7,991 nt of DNA from Clostridiales bacterium. GTDB taxonomy: Bacteria; Bacillota; Clostridia; Lachnospirales; WRAX01. Position numbers and translations under genes: made by a program. The stretch is taken from the NCBI GenBank assembly GCA_031262335.1, contig JAISHX010000190.1, positions 1 through 7,991 of the forward strand. The letters run 5' to 3'. Positions within the stretch are counted from its first letter, which is position 1. The number at the start of each line of letters is the position of its first letter. Positions 1 through 6,781 of the stretch are shown here, in pieces. Under the pieces are notes generated by a model, which was not told the DNA's origin, ran no database searches, and was given only the letters and a program-made list of their open reading frames with translations.

Positions 1-13
1 TCTTACCACCCAT
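1..13 (-). CDS. Start of a further operon gene, cut by the window edge
   Basis: An ATG on the minus strand at 13-11 follows directly after the TAA stop of the DUF402 gene, with no gap. A GAGGA ribosome binding site lies at 25-21, seven bases upstream of the ATG, inside the last codons of the DUF402 gene. Only four codons (Met-Gly-Gly-Lys) are visible, so no product can be named. The site-plus-start arrangement matches the tight junctions elsewhere in this operon, which is why I call it a gene start. It could also be a chance ATG. Confidence 0.4.
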
Positions 14-469
14 TTAAACTTCCTCAAGCGGTGCGGACAAACTCTCAAACCGTCCCGCATATATTTCTCCAAGTAAAAAATCAAGCCGGCGTAAAATTAA
101 AAGTGCTGTTTCAAAATCAATAAGTCCCTTTTCAAGTGCTTCAGCAACTTCATCAAGGTCAAGCACTTTTGTGGTTCCGTCCTTTTCTATTATAACATCA
201 GCAAGAAGGTCCTCAAAAATAATATCTCCGTTTTCGCAAAAAACAGGACGAAAAACATCGCAATAATAAAACAGAAATCTCCCGACAGAATCAAAGAATT
301 TAGTTACTTTAATGCCTTTTTCAAGCCAGTAAACGGACTTACCTGAAGCAAAATCGACCCGCGGGTTTATTGTTTTCCACTTTGTTACAAGAATAAAATC
401 ATTGCGAAACAGCACGACATCATCGCGTAGATTTATAACTTCTTGCGGTATAAACCGTTTACGATACAA
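14..469 (-). CDS. DUF402 family protein, probable nucleoside phosphate phosphatase
   Basis: About 151 residues, matching the DUF402 fold. The core has an aromatic Tyr-Trp strand (about residues 47-48), a Phe-Tyr-Tyr-Cys-Asp block (67-71), a nearby Pro, the acidic Asp-Leu-Leu-Ala-Asp-Val block (87-92) and a Leu-Asp-Leu-Asp-Glu segment before a helical C-terminus. Characterised relatives (FomD of fosfomycin synthesis; the Staphylococcus nucleoside tri-/diphosphatase) hydrolyse NDP/NTP-type substrates with divalent metal, so a cytosolic phosphohydrolase is likely; the substrate is inferred. It begins 21 bases after the PPK2 stop. The start is uncertain: the listed one is TTG at 469, and no ATG or GTG lies in frame between it and the PPK2 stop. 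A GGGGTG purine run at 489-484 sits about 14 bases upstream of TTG, which is long, so an ATT start slightly upstream cannot be excluded. Confidence 0.82.
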   Translation of the reverse strand: MYRKRFIPQEVINLRDDVVLFRNDFILVTKWKTINPRVDFASGKSVYWLEKGIKVTKFFDSVGRFLFYYCDVFRPVFCENGDIIFEDLLADVIIEKDGTTKVLDLDEVAEALEKGLIDFETALLILRRLDFLLGEIYAGRFESLSAPLEEV

Positions 470-490
470 ATTCGGAATAATAACACCCCA

Positions 491-1978
491 TTATTTAAGC
501 TGTTTCTCTAATTCGGTTGTCACAATCTCAAGAGTTTTAAGTCTTGCAAATTTTTTGTCGTTTGATTCAATTATATGCCAAGGCGCATATGATGAGCTTG
601 TTCTTTGCAGCAACTCATTTACTGCCGCTTCATATTTATCCCATTTGTCGCGGTTACGCCAATCCTCTTCAGTAATCTTAAATTGCTTTAAAGGGTCATT
701 TTGACGTGAAGTAAACCGCGCAAGCTGCTCATCTTTGTCAATATGCAGCCAAAACTTGAATATAATAACACCATGGTTGTTTAGGTGAAACTCCATGTCG
801 TTAATTTCTTTGTATGCGCGTGACCATTCCTCACGGGAGCAAAAACCTTCAATACGTTCCACCATTACTCTGCCGTACCACGAACGGTCGAATATGGAAA
901 GATGTCCGTCTTTGGGCATTTGTTTCCAAAAACGCCAAAGATAATGATGTGCCAGTTCTTCTCTTGTCGGTCCGGCAATCGGCACAACTTCATAACCGCG
1001 CGGGTCAAGCATTTGTGTAAGCCTTTTTATATTGCCGCCTTTGCCGGCAGCGTCCCAGCCTTCATAAGCTATAACAACAGAACGTCGTTTGCTATAAAGC
1101 TTGTAACCCAAATATGAAATTTTATGTTGAAGTTCTTCAAGGCGTTTTTTATACTCGTCCTTTTCAACAGTTTTGTTTACCAAATTAACTTTGCCCAAAA
1201 TATTTTCAACTTTTGAGCCGTTATCAGAGGTTTCATTTAACTCCTGTTTGGGAGCGGCTTGCGCACGGCGACTTATTTCATTTTCAATGCGGCTTATCAG
1301 TGTTTTATAAACTTTAATTGTGGCATGATTCTTGTCGTCGGCTTCAACAATCGTCCACCGGCTTGCCTCAAAATCGCTTGATTCAAGCATGCGTGAAAAC
1401 CGTAGCTGGTATTTTTCGTATTCCTTATTTTGTTCCCAGTCTGTTTCGTTAACACGCCATTTTGTATCTTTGTCTTTTTCAAGAGCCAAAAATCTTTTTT
1501 TCTGTTCATCCTTGCTTATATGAAGAAAAAATTTAATAATAAGCATACCTGAATCCACAAGCTGATTCTCAAACGCGTTTATATCATAATAAAAACGCTC
1601 TTTCTCAAGCTCCGAAAACTTTCTTGCGGATTTGCCTTCCGGCAAAATCATTCTGTGCCAGCTTTTATCGAAAATAGTTATTTTGCCTTCTTGCGGTGTA
1701 TTTTTGGCGTACTGCCAAAGGAAAGGACGATACAGAACATCTTCGCTCATACGTCGCGTTGAAATAACATTAAAATGACGCGGGTCAAGCGGGTGAAGGA
1801 CTTTGCTTATTATAGTTCCTTTGCCTGCCGCACTCCAACCCTCGAAAACAATAAGCACGGGAATTTTGAGCGAAAGAGCTTTTTGCTGTACCGACTGGAG
1901 CTGTTCTTCAAGCGATTTCATTTGCTTGTTAAACTGTTTTTCGCTCACAGAAAGTGTTAAATTCGTTTTTTCTAACAT
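491..1978 (-). CDS. pap: Two-domain polyphosphate kinase 2, probable polyphosphate:AMP phosphotransferase (class II PPK2)
   Basis: 495 residues holding two tandem PPK2 domains, the architecture and length of class II enzymes that phosphorylate AMP to ADP with polyphosphate. The C-terminal domain has an intact Walker A (G-W-D-A-A-G-K-G, 307-314), Asp364-Arg-Ser-Trp-Tyr-Gly-Arg as Walker B and lid start, and V-E-R-I-E-G (373-378). The N-terminal domain keeps the P-loop (47-54) but has Ser49 in place of the metal-binding Asp. After Asp104-Lys-Ser-Trp it reads His-Arg-Met instead of Tyr-Gly-Arg. It is therefore probably structural or regulatory, with catalysis in the C-terminal half. A low-complexity linker (about 236-270) joins them. 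The ATG at 1978 has an AGAAAGG ribosome binding site at 1993-1987, eight bases away and inside the last recO codons; recO ends five bases upstream. Cytosolic. The symbol follows the Acinetobacter enzyme; substrate choice (AMP or ADP) is not proven by sequence. Confidence 0.9.
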   Translation of the reverse strand: MLEKTNLTLSVSEKQFNKQMKSLEEQLQSVQQKALSLKIPVLIVFEGWSAAGKGTIISKVLHPLDPRHFNVISTRRMSEDVLYRPFLWQYAKNTPQEGKITIFDKSWHRMILPEGKSARKFSELEKERFYYDINAFENQLVDSGMLIIKFFLHISKDEQKKRFLALEKDKDTKWRVNETDWEQNKEYEKYQLRFSRMLESSDFEASRWTIVEADDKNHATIKVYKTLISRIENEISRRAQAAPKQELNETSDNGSKVENILGKVNLVNKTVEKDEYKKRLEELQHKISYLGYKLYSKRRSVVIAYEGWDAAGKGGNIKRLTQMLDPRGYEVVPIAGPTREELAHHYLWRFWKQMPKDGHLSIFDRSWYGRVMVERIEGFCSREEWSRAYKEINDMEFHLNNHGVIIFKFWLHIDKDEQLARFTSRQNDPLKQFKITEEDWRNRDKWDKYEAAVNELLQRTSSSYAPWHIIESNDKKFARLKTLEIVTTELEKQLK

Positions 1979-1983
1979 AGCGA

Positions 1984-2655
1984 CTACCTTTCTGATTTAA
2001 GATTTATATTATCTATTGCCAAAATACTTAGTATCTCTGACCCTGAAGCGGCAGTTATAAACTTAATAACTTTGCCGAAAAACAAGTTTATATTATTTTC
2101 TTCCATTAAAAAAGAAAAAATTTTTTCAATCGGTTCTGTCACAGAAAATTTGTATGCAAAAGAAACCGTTTCGTTTGCTGTAATGTTTTCGGGAGCGTAA
2201 CCTTCCATTGCCGCAAAACGTGACGCAAAAACAGCCGCACAGAGTTTTGGCGAACGGTGTGTCCGAATTGCTTTCAGCGCATAAACTGCAAGCCGAAAAA
2301 TATTTTGATGATTACAGTCAACTTCAAACGGAATGTCTGCCGGAGTTGTTTTATCAAGCACTTCGACAATAAAACAAGCCCATATATAGCGTTCATAATC
2401 CATAACAACAGAGTAAAAACTGTCAATTACGTTAGCTTGCGAAACCGCAAGCAAGCCGCCTTTTTCAAATATCGAAAACTCCGATAAAGTTAAAAGTCTG
2501 CATGCCGTACCTATTTTGCTTTTAAGCTTACATGCTCCGCGTGCATAAACAACGAGTTTCCCTCTTGTAAAAAATAAAACGGTAAGAATTTTGTCGGTTT
2601 CACCTTTTTTTGTTTCTTTAAGAACTATACCTTTATCAGATATTTTTGACATCAT
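1984..2655 (-). CDS. recO: DNA repair protein RecO
   Basis: RecO loads RecA onto SSB-coated single-stranded DNA with RecR (RecFOR pathway) and anneals strands. The N-terminus has the family's OB-fold signature: K-G-I-V-L-K near the start, G-E-T-D-K-I-L-T, then R-G-K-L-V-V-Y-A-R-G-A. The C-terminal half is helical with E-V-L-D and E-G-Y-A-P. The frame runs open to a TTG at 2688, but the family alignment starts near K-I-S-D-K-G, so I choose the tandem ATG-ATG at 2655/2652. This gives 222-223 residues, slightly short for RecO. Either ATG overlaps the end of era by about 17-20 bases, and only a weak purine run precedes it, so translation is probably coupled to era. Unusually for Gram-positive RecO, the segment after G-Y-A-P has no cysteines, so the zinc finger is missing. 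Confidence 0.93.
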   Translation of the reverse strand: MMSKISDKGIVLKETKKGETDKILTVLFFTRGKLVVYARGACKLKSKIGTACRLLTLSEFSIFEKGGLLAVSQANVIDSFYSVVMDYERYIWACFIVEVLDKTTPADIPFEVDCNHQNIFRLAVYALKAIRTHRSPKLCAAVFASRFAAMEGYAPENITANETVSFAYKFSVTEPIEKIFSFLMEENNINLFFGKVIKFITAASGSEILSILAIDNINLKSER

Positions 2656-3538
2656 AACCAAAATTTGAAAGAAGTTTGGAATTGTCAAGCCAACCTTCTT
2701 TTACTTTTACAGTAAGTGAAAGAAAAACTTTTTTATTTAAAAACCGTTCAACGTCTGTTCTTGCAAAAGAGCCTATTTTCTTTATGGCAGTACCGCCTTT
2801 ACCTATTACAATTCCTTTATGCGATAGTTTTTCACAAAAAATTGTTGCCTCAACATCAGTTATCGGTTTATCGGCTCTTTCCTTAAAAGAATCAATGGCA
2901 ACATATAGTCCGTGCGGAACTTCTTCCGAAAGAACAAGCAAAGCTTTTTCACGAATAATTTCAGCAATAACTTCACGCTCGGTCATATCGGTAACTGCAT
3001 CGTCGGGAAAATATTTAGGACCCTGCGGAAGGTATTTTTTCACACAACAAATAAACTCATCAATATTTTCGCCCTTCACAGCAGAAATCGGAACTACATC
3101 GCTAAATGTTCCGGATTTTACCATTGAATTATACTTTTCTATTTCAGGCAAAATATCCGACTTGGAAATTAAATCGGTTTTTGTCATGACCAACACAACA
3201 GGCTTGTTCGTTTTTTGAACATTTTCCAGAAGGCTTGCATCAAGAGTAGTTTTAACCGGCACAGCCAGAACAATACAGTCCGCATCAAATACAGCAGACC
3301 CTACCGACTTAACCATATATTCGCCTAACTTGCTTTTTGGCGTGTGCCAACCCGGGGTATCAGTAAAAATAATCTGTGCGTCACTTGCGGTTAAAACTCC
3401 AAGAATTTTACCGCGTGTTGTTTGCGGTTTTGGAGATTCTGCGGCGACTCTCACGCCAAGGACGCGATTCAGGAGAGTAGACTTGCCTGCATTTGGTGCG
3501 CCGACTATAGCGGCAAAACCGGATACAAAATTTTTCAC
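2636..3538 (-). CDS. era: GTPase Era
   Basis: Era is an essential GTPase that binds the 3' end of 16S rRNA and assists 30S subunit maturation. The protein is 300 residues, the usual length. G1 is G13-A-P-N-A-G-K-S20, G2 is Thr40-Thr41, G3 is D60-T-P-G63, G4 is T119-K-T-D122 (Thr in place of the common Asn, which is tolerated in P-loop GTPases) and G5 is S152-A-V-K. A KH RNA-binding domain follows, with G-I-V-I-G-K-G-G at 242-249 and the conserved V-K-E-G-W-L-D-N near 279-286. The start is GTG at 3538, chosen because a TTAGGAG ribosome binding site lies at 3553-3547, eight bases upstream; the overlapping ATG at 3540 runs straight into a stop. Era is first in the operon and is read from the minus-strand promoter at 3568-3596. 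Confidence 0.97.
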   Translation of the reverse strand: MKNFVSGFAAIVGAPNAGKSTLLNRVLGVRVAAESPKPQTTRGKILGVLTASDAQIIFTDTPGWHTPKSKLGEYMVKSVGSAVFDADCIVLAVPVKTTLDASLLENVQKTNKPVVLVMTKTDLISKSDILPEIEKYNSMVKSGTFSDVVPISAVKGENIDEFICCVKKYLPQGPKYFPDDAVTDMTEREVIAEIIREKALLVLSEEVPHGLYVAIDSFKERADKPITDVEATIFCEKLSHKGIVIGKGGTAIKKIGSFARTDVERFLNKKVFLSLTVKVKEGWLDNSKLLSNFGYDVKNI

Positions 3539-3567
3539 ATAAAACGCTCCTAACCATTGATAAGCTT

Positions 3568-3596
3568 ATTATACAGCTTTTACATATAAACCGCAA
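3568..3596 (-). promoter_or_regulatory. Promoter for the era-recO-PPK2 operon
   Basis: On the minus strand TTGCGG (3596-3591) is followed 17 bases later by a perfect TATAAT (3573-3568), a sigma-70/SigA-type arrangement. Transcription would start near 3561, leaving a leader of roughly 20-25 bases that carries the era ribosome binding site. The -35 element matches consensus in only three of six positions. No operator is evident. Confidence 0.6.
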
Positions 3597-3627
3597 GGAA
3601 TTTTTTCGCACGGACGCTTTTTTGGAC

Positions 3628-3656
3628 TTGTATATTTCCATAATATCTTGTATAAT
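3628..3656 (+). promoter_or_regulatory. Promoter for the sensor-MATE operon
   Basis: TTGTAT (3628-3633), a 17-base spacer and a perfect TATAAT (3651-3656) point right. Transcription would begin near 3663, giving a leader of about 78 bases before the ATG at 3741. This rules out the longer in-frame start at TTG 3648, which would lie inside the -10 element. The -35 elements of the two divergent promoters are about 31 bases apart, so one bound regulator could affect both. Confidence 0.6.
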
Positions 3657-3705
3657 TGTAAGCACATCCGAAAATTTGTTTCCAAAAGGTCTTTACCAAT
3701 TTTGA

Positions 3706-3725
3706 TTCCTGGCGTTTTCGCGGAA
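3706..3725 (+). promoter_or_regulatory. Small hairpin covering the sensor gene's ribosome binding site
   Basis: TTCC (3706-3709) can pair with GGAA (3722-3725), and GCG (3712-3714) with CGC (3719-3721), around a TTTT loop and a two-base TG bulge. The right arm contains the purines of the likely ribosome binding site GGAAGGA (3722-3728), which already sits a rather long 12 bases from the ATG. The structure could lower translation of the sensor, but with seven pairs it may be coincidental. Confidence 0.3.
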
Positions 3726-3740
3726 GGACGTGTTTTTTTA

Positions 3741-4916
3741 ATGGATACGTGGCAAGTAGCGGGGTTTTTATTTTCCAATATTGTTGTTGGAGTTGCAGTA
3801 TACTACTTTACACGCTATTATGATAAAACCCGCTTACGAAAGAGAGCGGCTATGTGCATTGACGCTGTAAATTGCGTCAGGGACGGACGACCCATACCAT
3901 CCGAACTTCAAGATACAATTATTGCACCTGTTTATGAAACTCTTCGCAATCTCGCCTCATATATTGAAACTCAAGAGAAAAATCGTGCCGAAATGCTCAC
4001 GATGATAAACTCTCTTGCAATAAACATTTCTGATGTTGAAAGCTTGATGAGAACTATGCTCCCGAAACTTCTTGATATTACCAAAAGTGAATGGTCAGCG
4101 TTTTATCTTGCAAACAACGCCTCTCAAAAACTTGAACTAAAAGCTTCTATTGGTTTTTCATCTGATATGTACAAAGATTTTGATATGAATATAGGCGAAG
4201 GATTTATAGGACGTGTTGCCGTCACGAAACAAATGAAGGTCATAAACGATTTGCCGCAAGATACAATCTTTTGTGTCAAAACTTTTTTAGGAAGAATTAT
4301 TCCGAACAGTCTTGTTATTGCACCAATTATATATAATGAAGAACTTTTGGGTGTGCTTGTACTTGGCAGTGTATCCAATTTTTCACAAAAACAACTTGAA
4401 TTTTTAGAACTGATTAAAGTTTATGTCGGCGCACTTGTTTTTAACGGTATAGCATATGAAAATAAAATGCGTCTTGTCAGCCAGCTTGAATTACAAAGCC
4501 GACAAATGAATGATTTGCATGACGAGTTAGAAAAACAACTTACGGAGCAAACACGCTTCCTTGTAATGGTGTTTAATAGTATAAAAGAATATGCAATTTA
4601 CTCAACAAACAAGGACTATTCTGTTCTTGGCTGGAATGACGGCGCGGAAGCTATGTTCGGATATTCTTTGCAAGACATATGCGGCAAACATGTTGGACTT
4701 ATTTACTCTGTGGAGGAGATAGAATCCGGTATGCTCAGAGAAAAAATGGAAATGCTTAAAACAGTAGGCAGATATGAAAACAGATGCTGGATAAAACGTT
4801 CAGACGGTACATCTGTCCTCATTAACGAATTATCATTCCCGATGTACAATCAGGTGAATGATTTTGTCGGAGTTGTAAGCGTTTCAAGAATTATTAAAAA
4901 TGAAAAACAACATTAA
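3741..4916 (+). CDS. Membrane-anchored GAF-PAS sensor protein without output domain
   Basis: 391 residues from ATG 3741, the first plausible start downstream of the promoter. One membrane segment (about 5-24) is followed by a basic stop-transfer stretch (R-L-R-K-R, 31-35), so the rest should be cytosolic. A helical linker (about 36-95) could be a degenerate HAMP. A GAF domain follows (about 97-237; note I-G-E-G-F-I-G-R-V-A and L-L-G-V-L-V-L-G-S), then a predicted coiled coil (about 238-275). The PAS domain (about 272-388) has W-N-D-G-A-E-A-M-F-G-Y, a K-R-S-D-G turn and G-V-V-S-V-S-R. The protein ends where a PAS domain normally hands over to a histidine kinase, GGDEF or other effector; none is present. 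It overlaps the MATE start by 17 bases. It probably senses a small molecule or redox state and acts through a partner; ligand and partner are unknown. Confidence 0.8.
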   Translation: MDTWQVAGFLFSNIVVGVAVYYFTRYYDKTRLRKRAAMCIDAVNCVRDGRPIPSELQDTIIAPVYETLRNLASYIETQEKNRAEMLTMINSLAINISDVESLMRTMLPKLLDITKSEWSAFYLANNASQKLELKASIGFSSDMYKDFDMNIGEGFIGRVAVTKQMKVINDLPQDTIFCVKTFLGRIIPNSLVIAPIIYNEELLGVLVLGSVSNFSQKQLEFLELIKVYVGALVFNGIAYENKMRLVSQLELQSRQMNDLHDELEKQLTEQTRFLVMVFNSIKEYAIYSTNKDYSVLGWNDGAEAMFGYSLQDICGKHVGLIYSVEEIESGMLREKMEMLKTVGRYENRCWIKRSDGTSVLINELSFPMYNQVNDFVGVVSVSRIIKNEKQH

Positions 4917-6279
4917 GAACATACAAGATAATGAGTTTTATAGAAAAATATTCCGTTTGACGTGGCCGTCGTTTGTGGAGCTTTTTCTTTCAAGTCTGTT
5001 TACGGCAATAGATTTAATGATGGTTGGACGGCTTAGTCCTGCTGCTATCTCGGGTGTAGGAATAACAAACCAACCGTTTTTTCTTCTTATTTCTGTATTT
5101 GCGGCGGTAAACGTCGGCTCAACGGCTCTTGTTGCGTGGAATATTGGTTCCGGTGAGCCAAAATCCGCCGCCGCAGTTCTTAAACAGACGCTTATAATAA
5201 ACGGTTGTCTTGGTGCGGTTCTTTCTGTTGCGGGATTTTTTTCTGCCGAATTTATAATGAAACTTATGAGTACAAACCCCGACATTGTGCGTCATGCAAC
5301 AGAATATTTCAGAATCGTTTCGGCAGGACTTGTTTTTCAGTCAATTAACATGGGTATTACAGCATGTTTACGCGGTTGCGGACTTACAAGTGTGCCTATG
5401 GTATATAATCTCTGCGCAAACTTTGTCAATGTTATGCTCAACTTTGTTTTGATTTACGGCAAATTTGGATTTCCGCGGCTTGAAGTTACAGGTGCGGCAC
5501 TTGCAACAACAATTTCTCGTTTACTTGGTGCAACAGCAGCGTTTATTTTTGTTATTACTTATAAAAACTCTCCTGTTCGGCTTAGGATTTCCGGCGGTTG
5601 GAAGCCTGACCGAAAAATAATGCGTGAAATTTTCAGAATAGGTATTCCCTCCGCATTGGAGCAGTTTGTAATTCAATCCGGACTTCTTATATTCAATCGG
5701 ATTGTTGAAACTTTAGGTGTTACCGCTTATGCCGCACAACAAGTTTGCGTAAGTATAAACGGACTTGCTTTCTCGGTATCAAACGCTTTTTCTATTTCAA
5801 CAACAACGCTTGTCGGTCAATCAATAGGCGCCGGAAATACCGAACTTGCCGAACGATATGCACGCATGACAAGCCGCATGGCAAGAATAATAACGTTTAT
5901 TATTGCTGTTGGCTTTATATTTTTTTGGCGTTTACTTGCACAGATTTATACAGATGATGAAGCTGTCATTGAGTTTTGCCGCCCCATTTTTTATGTTGTG
6001 GCTGTAATTCAGTTTATTCAGTCGGCACAAATGAGTAAAACAGGTGCGTTGCGCGGCGCGGGAGATACTTTGTACCCGCTGTACGCGTCAATATTGGGAA
6101 TATGGGTTTTTCGGGTCGGAATGACCGCGCTGTTTATATTTGTATTCAAATTCAGTTTGCTCGGAGCTTGGTTTGCATTTTTAATTGACCAGTGTATGAG
6201 AAGCATAGTTATTACGCTGCGTTTCCGTTCCGGAAAATGGAAAACAGTAAAAAACAGGAGGCATAATAAGAATGGCTGA
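4900..6279 (+). CDS. MATE family efflux transporter
   Basis: 459 residues, the normal size for multidrug and toxic compound extrusion proteins, which export cationic drugs or metabolites in exchange for Na+ or H+. About twelve hydrophobic segments form two homologous halves. The halves show matching motifs: L-R-G-C-G-L-T-S-V-P in the first and L-R-G-A-G-D-T-L-Y-P in the second, plus W-N-I-G-S-G and V-G-Q-S-I-G-A-G-N. The pattern F-R-L-T-W-P-S at the N-terminus and T-G-A-A-L-A-T near the middle is also typical. The ATG at 4900 lies 17 bases inside the end of the sensor gene, and no good ribosome binding site precedes it, so translation is probably coupled to the sensor. Substrate and subfamily cannot be read from the sequence. 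The link to the sensor suggests co-expression, not necessarily control. Confidence 0.94.
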   Translation: MKNNIKNIQDNEFYRKIFRLTWPSFVELFLSSLFTAIDLMMVGRLSPAAISGVGITNQPFFLLISVFAAVNVGSTALVAWNIGSGEPKSAAAVLKQTLIINGCLGAVLSVAGFFSAEFIMKLMSTNPDIVRHATEYFRIVSAGLVFQSINMGITACLRGCGLTSVPMVYNLCANFVNVMLNFVLIYGKFGFPRLEVTGAALATTISRLLGATAAFIFVITYKNSPVRLRISGGWKPDRKIMREIFRIGIPSALEQFVIQSGLLIFNRIVETLGVTAYAAQQVCVSINGLAFSVSNAFSISTTTLVGQSIGAGNTELAERYARMTSRMARIITFIIAVGFIFFWRLLAQIYTDDEAVIEFCRPIFYVVAVIQFIQSAQMSKTGALRGAGDTLYPLYASILGIWVFRVGMTALFIFVFKFSLLGAWFAFLIDQCMRSIVITLRFRSGKWKTVKNRRHNKNG

Positions 6280-6781
6280 CAAAAAAAAATATGTACCGGT
6301 TAAAGAAAAAAAACGAGATAGGGTGAGCGAGTTAAAACAGGCACAAAAGGCAGAATCGAAAGCTAAAAAAGGCAAAAGAAATAAATCAACATATGTTATT
6401 TTAGGCGCATTGCTTTTGGTTGTAATATTGTATGCTGTTTCAAATATAAGTTCAAGACAAGTAAAATATGATGTATATGCGCTTAACTCGGAGTTTAATT
6501 TTGAAAAAATAAAACCTGAATATACAGAATTTTTGCGTAGAGTTGCCGATATAAACGAATCTTTGCCGGAAGTAATGGAAAGCGACGAGGCACCCACTAA
6601 AATTTTGGAGTATGCTGATGAGCTTCTTGCAATTGAAGTACCGGATAAACTCATAGGCGTAAAGGCGGCAGAATTTGATATGCTTAATTATCATTACAAA
6701 TACGCCGCCAATACGATAGATGCCGAAACTTTGGCAAAAGCTAAACAAAAAGTTTCAATTGCTTTTAGTCAGGTCAATTAA
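6272..6781 (+). CDS. Single-pass membrane protein of unknown function, Lys-rich N-terminal tail
   Basis: 169 residues; I do not recognise the family. Residues 1-40 are very basic (13 Lys and 3 Arg), followed by one membrane segment (about 41-58) and a mostly helical, rather acidic domain of about 110 residues with no cysteines. By the positive-inside rule the basic tail is cytosolic and the C-terminal domain lies outside. No lipobox or signal peptidase site is evident. The start is well supported: a perfect AGGAGG at 6256-6261, ten bases before ATG 6272, inside the end of the MATE gene, which it overlaps by eight bases. It is therefore the last gene of the plus-strand operon. Its final 27 bases overlap the 3' end of hslO on the other strand. 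It might be an accessory subunit or envelope protein; that is a guess from position only. Confidence 0.8.
   Translation: MADKKKYVPVKEKKRDRVSELKQAQKAESKAKKGKRNKSTYVILGALLLVVILYAVSNISSRQVKYDVYALNSEFNFEKIKPEYTEFLRRVADINESLPEVMESDEAPTKILEYADELLAIEVPDKLIGVKAAEFDMLNYHYKYAANTIDAETLAKAKQKVSIAFSQVN

Noticed and set aside
2656..2688. Longer recO start at TTG 2688
   Set aside because: It adds eleven residues that do not fit the RecO N-terminus and lie deep within era; the tandem ATG at 2655/2652 fits the family start.
2676..3218. Plus-strand 180-residue open frame opposite era
   Set aside because: It lies entirely antisense to a well-supported gene, and its Ser/Thr-rich product is typical of the reverse frame of Lys/Glu-rich coding DNA.
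3408..3665. Minus-strand 85-residue open frame across the era start and promoter
   Set aside because: It is an out-of-frame shadow of era with Arg-rich, unlikely composition.
3648..3740. Longer sensor start at TTG 3648
   Set aside because: It lies within or next to the -10 element, and the extra 31 residues show no domain; ATG 3741 leads directly into the membrane segment.
6181..6654. Minus-strand 157-residue open frame opposite the small membrane protein
   Set aside because: The plus-strand gene has a perfect ribosome binding site and operon overlap; the minus-strand frame has neither and is Ser/Phe-rich like other shadows.
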